Assembly (NCBI GenBank): GCA_021204405.1
Contig: JAJPZJ010000166.1
Location: 1 to 44,770 of the forward strand
Origin: Tannerellaceae bacterium
GTDB taxonomy: Bacteria; Bacteroidota; Bacteroidia; Bacteroidales; Tannerellaceae
Direction of reading: 5' to 3'
Length of the DNA: 44,770 nt
Part shown: positions 41,522-44,770 of the stretch, piece after piece
Layout of the letters: each line of letters opens with the position of its first letter
How positions within the stretch are numbered: the stretch's first letter is position 1
Position numbers and translations under genes: made by a program
Notes under the pieces: generated by a model
Databases searched by the model: none
Told to the model about the DNA's origin: nothing
Seen by the model: only the letters and a program-made list of their open reading frames with translations

Positions 41522-43297
41522 TTATAAAGAATTTATATATTCTGATAAGGCCTCTATCTCCTTTTTGGAAACCTTCCGGTTGATTCCATGTTTATGCACC
41601 TCGTAGACCTCTTCCATGGCAGCGGCACGTCCGTCAAAAAGGTAAGGAGCTGTACGCCATACTTCGCGCAGGGTAGGTGTATCCCATCCTTTTTCAAATT
41701 CAATATCGTCGCCGATCCGGTGCATTTTCAGGTCGGTATAATAAGGACCGCTATGGCAGTCGCCACATTTCAGTTTATCAAATACCTTACGCCCCTCTTT
41801 GGCTTTTTCCGACAGTTCGCCGTTTACCAGGTAAGGGCTGGGTACCGGTTGCAGGGCTTTCAGGTAGGCATCCACACAGGCAGCCGACTCTTCGTCTACA
41901 TCGAAGAACTGGATATGTTTGAAACCGGCACGTACAGCCACTTCGGCCGAGGCACGTATACTGGATATCATATTCGGAGGTGTAACATGGCTAAAGAGCA
42001 GGCTCTTACAGTTCTTGGGATTTCCTACTCCATCATTCATCAAATCCCAGTTCAACCCATCCATGCGGGCATCACCCGGGTGGCAACCGTTACAGCTTTG
42101 CCAGTTCTGGAAACAGAACATCGCATCGTTAAAGAAACGTTCTCCCTGGTTCTCGATAGACTCTTCGCGGTCGGGATTAAGGTTGAAGGCGGTTACTTTA
42201 CCCGATTGGATATCTACCACATTCAATATATCGGCAAAATAGGTAGGGATTACCAGTTGGTCTGCTTTCACCACCACATTGCGGGGGCCATTGCCTTTCA
42301 GCGGGATACGGCGGCGTAGTCCGTACAGGAAACCCAGGTCGTAATCCAGGTATTCTTTATTGGGATATTTATGGAATTTATCCAACATCCCTTTATGGTC
42401 GATAATACTTACATCATGCGTCCCGGAATGGGTAACGAAAATATAATCGTCGTTACACTCAATACTCCAGGTACCGGCGGCTCCCCTTTCCGGTTCGTCT
42501 ACCAGGATGGCTCCTTCGAAAGCGAGTGTTTCCGTATTGATAATACTGAATGCACTGGTATTCATCCATCCCTGTTGCAATTGAGAAGTAGGCACTGTGA
42601 AGCGGCCCAGGTTATGGGATACATACACATATTTACCATCCGGTGTAATACACATATCCCGCAGGGCATTACTACCATTGGCAAGCAGGATATCTTTTAC
42701 CTTTGTGAAGCTTTTCACATCAATAACGGATACACTCGATGCCACCACATCTACATCCGCCCGCTGATTGGGCAGGTAATTAGCCACAAACAGATATTTC
42801 CCGTCTTTACTGAACACGGCCGATTTCGGTTCGCGCAGCACTTTGACCGAGCGCAGCACTTGCCGGGCAACCGGGTCAACCTCCATAACAGTGGTCGAGA
42901 ACTGGTTACACACATAAATTGTTTTCCCGTCAGGCCCGAACATCGGGTGGCAGGCTCCGGAACCTACCGCAATTGTTGCCTCCGTTTCACCTGTTTCCAA
43001 GTTGATAATGTGCAACTTTCCCGTGCTCTCAAACGTAGTTACATAGGCCGTGTTTCCGTCCAGTAAAATCCCTGTTGGCGTTTCGGTAAGGGAGAAGGTT
43101 TTCTGGATAGTCTGAAAATCTGCAGAAAAGATATCAATGCCTTTCTTACCTTTTTGGGTCATAATCAACTCACCGCTGTTATTCAATACCACATCGGTAG
43201 TAAAGAACGGTGGAGTACCTGCGGTTGCCATTTGCAGACAACCATAGGCAAACCACAACATAAGTAAGTTTTTAAGCAAGTATTTCGGTTTAATCAT
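41522..43297 (-). CDS. Exported beta-propeller diheme cytochrome (YVTN/MauG-like)
   Basis: An intact 591-residue protein. The signal sequence is MIKPKYLLKNLLMLWFAYGC..., ending near ATAG. A YVTN-type propeller spans about 30-370, with repeats such as GPDGKTIYVCNQFSTTVMEV, SKDGKYLFVANYLPNQ and TPDGKYVYVSHNLGRF. The C-terminal third is a diheme cytochrome c peroxidase/MauG-like domain with CNGCH (42080-42094) and CGDCH (41753-41767), then WRTAPYLFDGRAAAMEEV, a typical signature of that family. It may oxidise a substrate or pass electrons. It lies 8 bases downstream of the IclR gene and 10 bases upstream of the Rid gene, which implies one operon. Haem attachment would be by the ResB-CcsA protein encoded downstream. 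Confidence 0.9.
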   Translation of the reverse strand: MIKPKYLLKNLLMLWFAYGCLQMATAGTPPFFTTDVVLNNSGELIMTQKGKKGIDIFSADFQTIQKTFSLTETPTGILLDGNTAYVTTFESTGKLHIINLETGETEATIAVGSGACHPMFGPDGKTIYVCNQFSTTVMEVDPVARQVLRSVKVLREPKSAVFSKDGKYLFVANYLPNQRADVDVVASSVSVIDVKSFTKVKDILLANGSNALRDMCITPDGKYVYVSHNLGRFTVPTSQLQQGWMNTSAFSIINTETLAFEGAILVDEPERGAAGTWSIECNDDYIFVTHSGTHDVSIIDHKGMLDKFHKYPNKEYLDYDLGFLYGLRRRIPLKGNGPRNVVVKADQLVIPTYFADILNVVDIQSGKVTAFNLNPDREESIENQGERFFNDAMFCFQNWQSCNGCHPGDARMDGLNWDLMNDGVGNPKNCKSLLFSHVTPPNMISSIRASAEVAVRAGFKHIQFFDVDEESAACVDAYLKALQPVPSPYLVNGELSEKAKEGRKVFDKLKCGDCHSGPYYTDLKMHRIGDDIEFEKGWDTPTLREVWRTAPYLFDGRAAAMEEVYEVHKHGINRKVSKKEIEALSEYINSL

Positions 43298-43304
43298 GGT
43301 AAAG

Positions 43305-44113
43305 TTATATTTTTTGTAATCTGCTATATCCTAATTCTTCGGAAATGGTCTCCGCCATTTTCTTTATAGAAGTTACCAGTTTGCGGATAACCTCCTGCGA
43401 GAGTCGGTCTTTCGGACCGGATATCCATATCGCACCACAGGGATAACCTGTATATTTAAAGATGGGAGCGCCAACACAAATGACTCCGGAGAGCTCTTCT
43501 TCATTGTCCATCGCATACCCCAGCTTCCTTACTTTTTCCAGTTCATCTAGATAGGCTTCGCGGGTAGTGATCGTATGGGAATTGTAACGGGTAAACTCCA
43601 TACAATCCAGGTAATGATCGCGAGCCGAATTGGGCAGGTAAGCCATAATAGCCTTTCCCGGTGCCGAACAGTGCAGCTCAAAAGGTTTGCCGGGTTGAAG
43701 CACGAACCGGAACGTATGATTTCCCTGTGCCTGTTCGATAAAAATCCCTTTTTCACTTCCCAATACGCCGAAGCGTACGGTTTCTTTTACAATATCCCGC
43801 AGTTCACGGATACGGGGAAGTACGGTTTCCAGCAAATTATGTTCATTTAAAGAACGAAATCCCAGTGTAAGCATTTTCCGGGTTAATTTATACCGCTTCG
43901 AATCTTCCATAAAAAAAGGTAATCCAGCCGCACCAGTGTATTCAGGATCCGGTAAGCTGTAGTCTGCGATATATCCAGGTCTGCTTTTATCTCCTGAAGC
44001 GTCTTTCCTGATGAATGGAGCGACAGGTACTCCAGTACGGCAATCCCTTTCTCCAGATTGGGAACCTTATAACTTTCATCAGCTTTTTCCATATTTGGAA
44101 TATGTTTTTCCAT
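43305..44113 (-). CDS. IclR-family transcription regulator (one-base frameshift)
   Basis: It heads the long minus-strand cluster. The N-terminal winged helix (44113-43918) has NLEKGIAVLEYLSLHSSGKT and DISQTTAYRILNTLVRLDYL. The frame then shifts at the A7 run 43911-43917 and resumes as FFMEDSKRYKLTRKMLTLG, followed by the IclR effector domain to 43305 (FIEQAQGNHTFRFVLQPGKP; HCSAPGKAIMAYL; GAPIFKYTGYPCGAIWISGP). The repaired length of about 268 residues is normal. Two possible ATGs (44113, 44092) sit in a 21-base direct repeat, so the start is ambiguous. IclR proteins usually control adjacent catabolic genes in response to a small organic acid or sugar derivative. The likely operator is at 44196. 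Confidence 0.87.
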
Positions 44114-44770
44114 ATTTGAAATAACGTTTCAGATTTGAATCAATATAAAAGATGGTAGCAATAATTACGCAACCATTTTGTAAAAACTTGTTAATTATGT
44201 TATATAACATACTTTGATTCTCTCTCTGTTAATTGATTGATTAAAAAGAATAAACTATTAGTTGTACAATAAGTAACGGGGAGATAGGAAAATTCTTTTT
44301 CACTTATTTTAAAAGTTTGGAAATAATGTTATTACTTAATATTCAACAAGATACAAATTATAACTACAATATAACCACTTGATAAGAGGAAAATACCCGG
44401 CTTCCACCGGTTTAGCCTCCATCCTTCCCCTAAGGGAACAATTTTTCTACATAACAGCTAAGCTATTTCTGGCAACCGATCCTTCCTAAGCGCTGCCGGA
44501 AAGACAAGAAAAACAAATATATTTCCCAGGCGTTTTTTATAGGGACATGCAAACCTGTATCCATTCCGGATATAAAATAATATAAATCCTTTGAAAAGAC
44601 AAGACTTTACGGCTTCGGGGCAACATTTTCTATGCCCATATCCCTGCCACAAATGTAGAGAAAAATAAAAGATGGCATACGAAACTACTTCGGACCGACA
44701 AAAATAGGGCTAAGTTTTATTTAAAATGATTATCCGCATAATGTCCGTTGATTTATTGAACATCATATGA
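44114..44770. other. Gene-free AT-rich region upstream of the IclR cluster
   Basis: No gene can be supported. A 64-codon minus-strand frame (44458-44652) shows no family features. The region contains the palindrome at 44196-44211 and probably the promoter of the cluster, but no clear TAnnTTTG box stands out on the minus strand. Confidence 0.55.
44196..44211 (-). promoter_or_regulatory. Perfect 16-bp palindrome, candidate IclR operator
   Basis: TATGTTATATAACATA is fully symmetric and lies about 83 bases upstream of the IclR start. IclR proteins usually bind short AT-rich palindromes near their own promoters, which fits. Confidence 0.4.

Noticed and set aside
44458-44652. 64-codon minus-strand frame near the right end
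   Set aside because: There are no domain features and it starts inside unstructured AT-rich sequence.

Overview
The window reads as a Bacteroidales-type (Bacteroidetes) chromosome fragment. The signs are glycoside hydrolases (GH3, GH2, GH130), a complete-looking menaquinone operon for an anaerobe, lipoproteins with charged residues after the lipobox, a two-domain malic enzyme, a fused ResB-CcsA protein, and TAnnTTTG-type promoter elements. I did not identify the species. No rRNA, tRNA, phage or IS gene was seen.

Layout. 1-86 is low-complexity sequence that looks like an assembly edge. 87-4986 (+) holds a GH3 beta-glucosidase followed by a broken GH2 beta-galactosidase. 5016-6121 (-) is a broken SGNH-hydrolase-like gene. 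6405-8881 (+) is an OmpR-type response regulator and its histidine kinase. 9149-11549 (+) is a MacB/FtsX-type permease preceded by a good sigma-54 promoter. 11641-12921 (+) is an FN3/beta-propeller lipoprotein. 13014-16594 (-) holds a small membrane protein, a nitroreductase-like protein and malic enzyme MaeB. 17445-24566 (+) is a menaquinone operon in the order HAD-hotdog fusion, menF, menD, menB, menC, menE. 24644-25791 (+) is a zinc-ribbon/AraC/GyrI regulator.

From 44113 leftwards to 25871 every gene is on the minus strand. In order of transcription they are: an IclR regulator; a beta-propeller diheme cytochrome; a two-domain Rid-like protein; a cupin lipoprotein; a giant NPCBM-propeller-diheme (HzsA-like)-SUMF1 protein; a ResB-CcsA cytochrome c assembly protein; a VOC protein; DhaK; DhaL; an LsrF homologue; a beta-propeller lipoprotein; a sodium:solute symporter; and a GH130 phosphorylase. 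The two c-type haem proteins beside a haem-attachment protein suggest an extracytoplasmic redox module. VOC-DhaK-DhaL-LsrF looks like a cytoplasmic kinase/isomerase/thiolase route for a short phosphorylated keto-sugar, possibly a variant of AI-2 breakdown. These two blocks are the best candidates for an undescribed system.

Reading frames are unusually damaged. About 15 genes are interrupted, mostly by one-base shifts at homopolymers. Three have an in-frame stop (GH2, menF, menE) and two have a short tandem duplication (the AraC regulator and the giant HzsA-like gene). The even spread and homopolymer bias favour sequencing or assembly error over real decay, though the in-frame stops deserve checking. 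Broken genes are given here as single features spanning all fragments.
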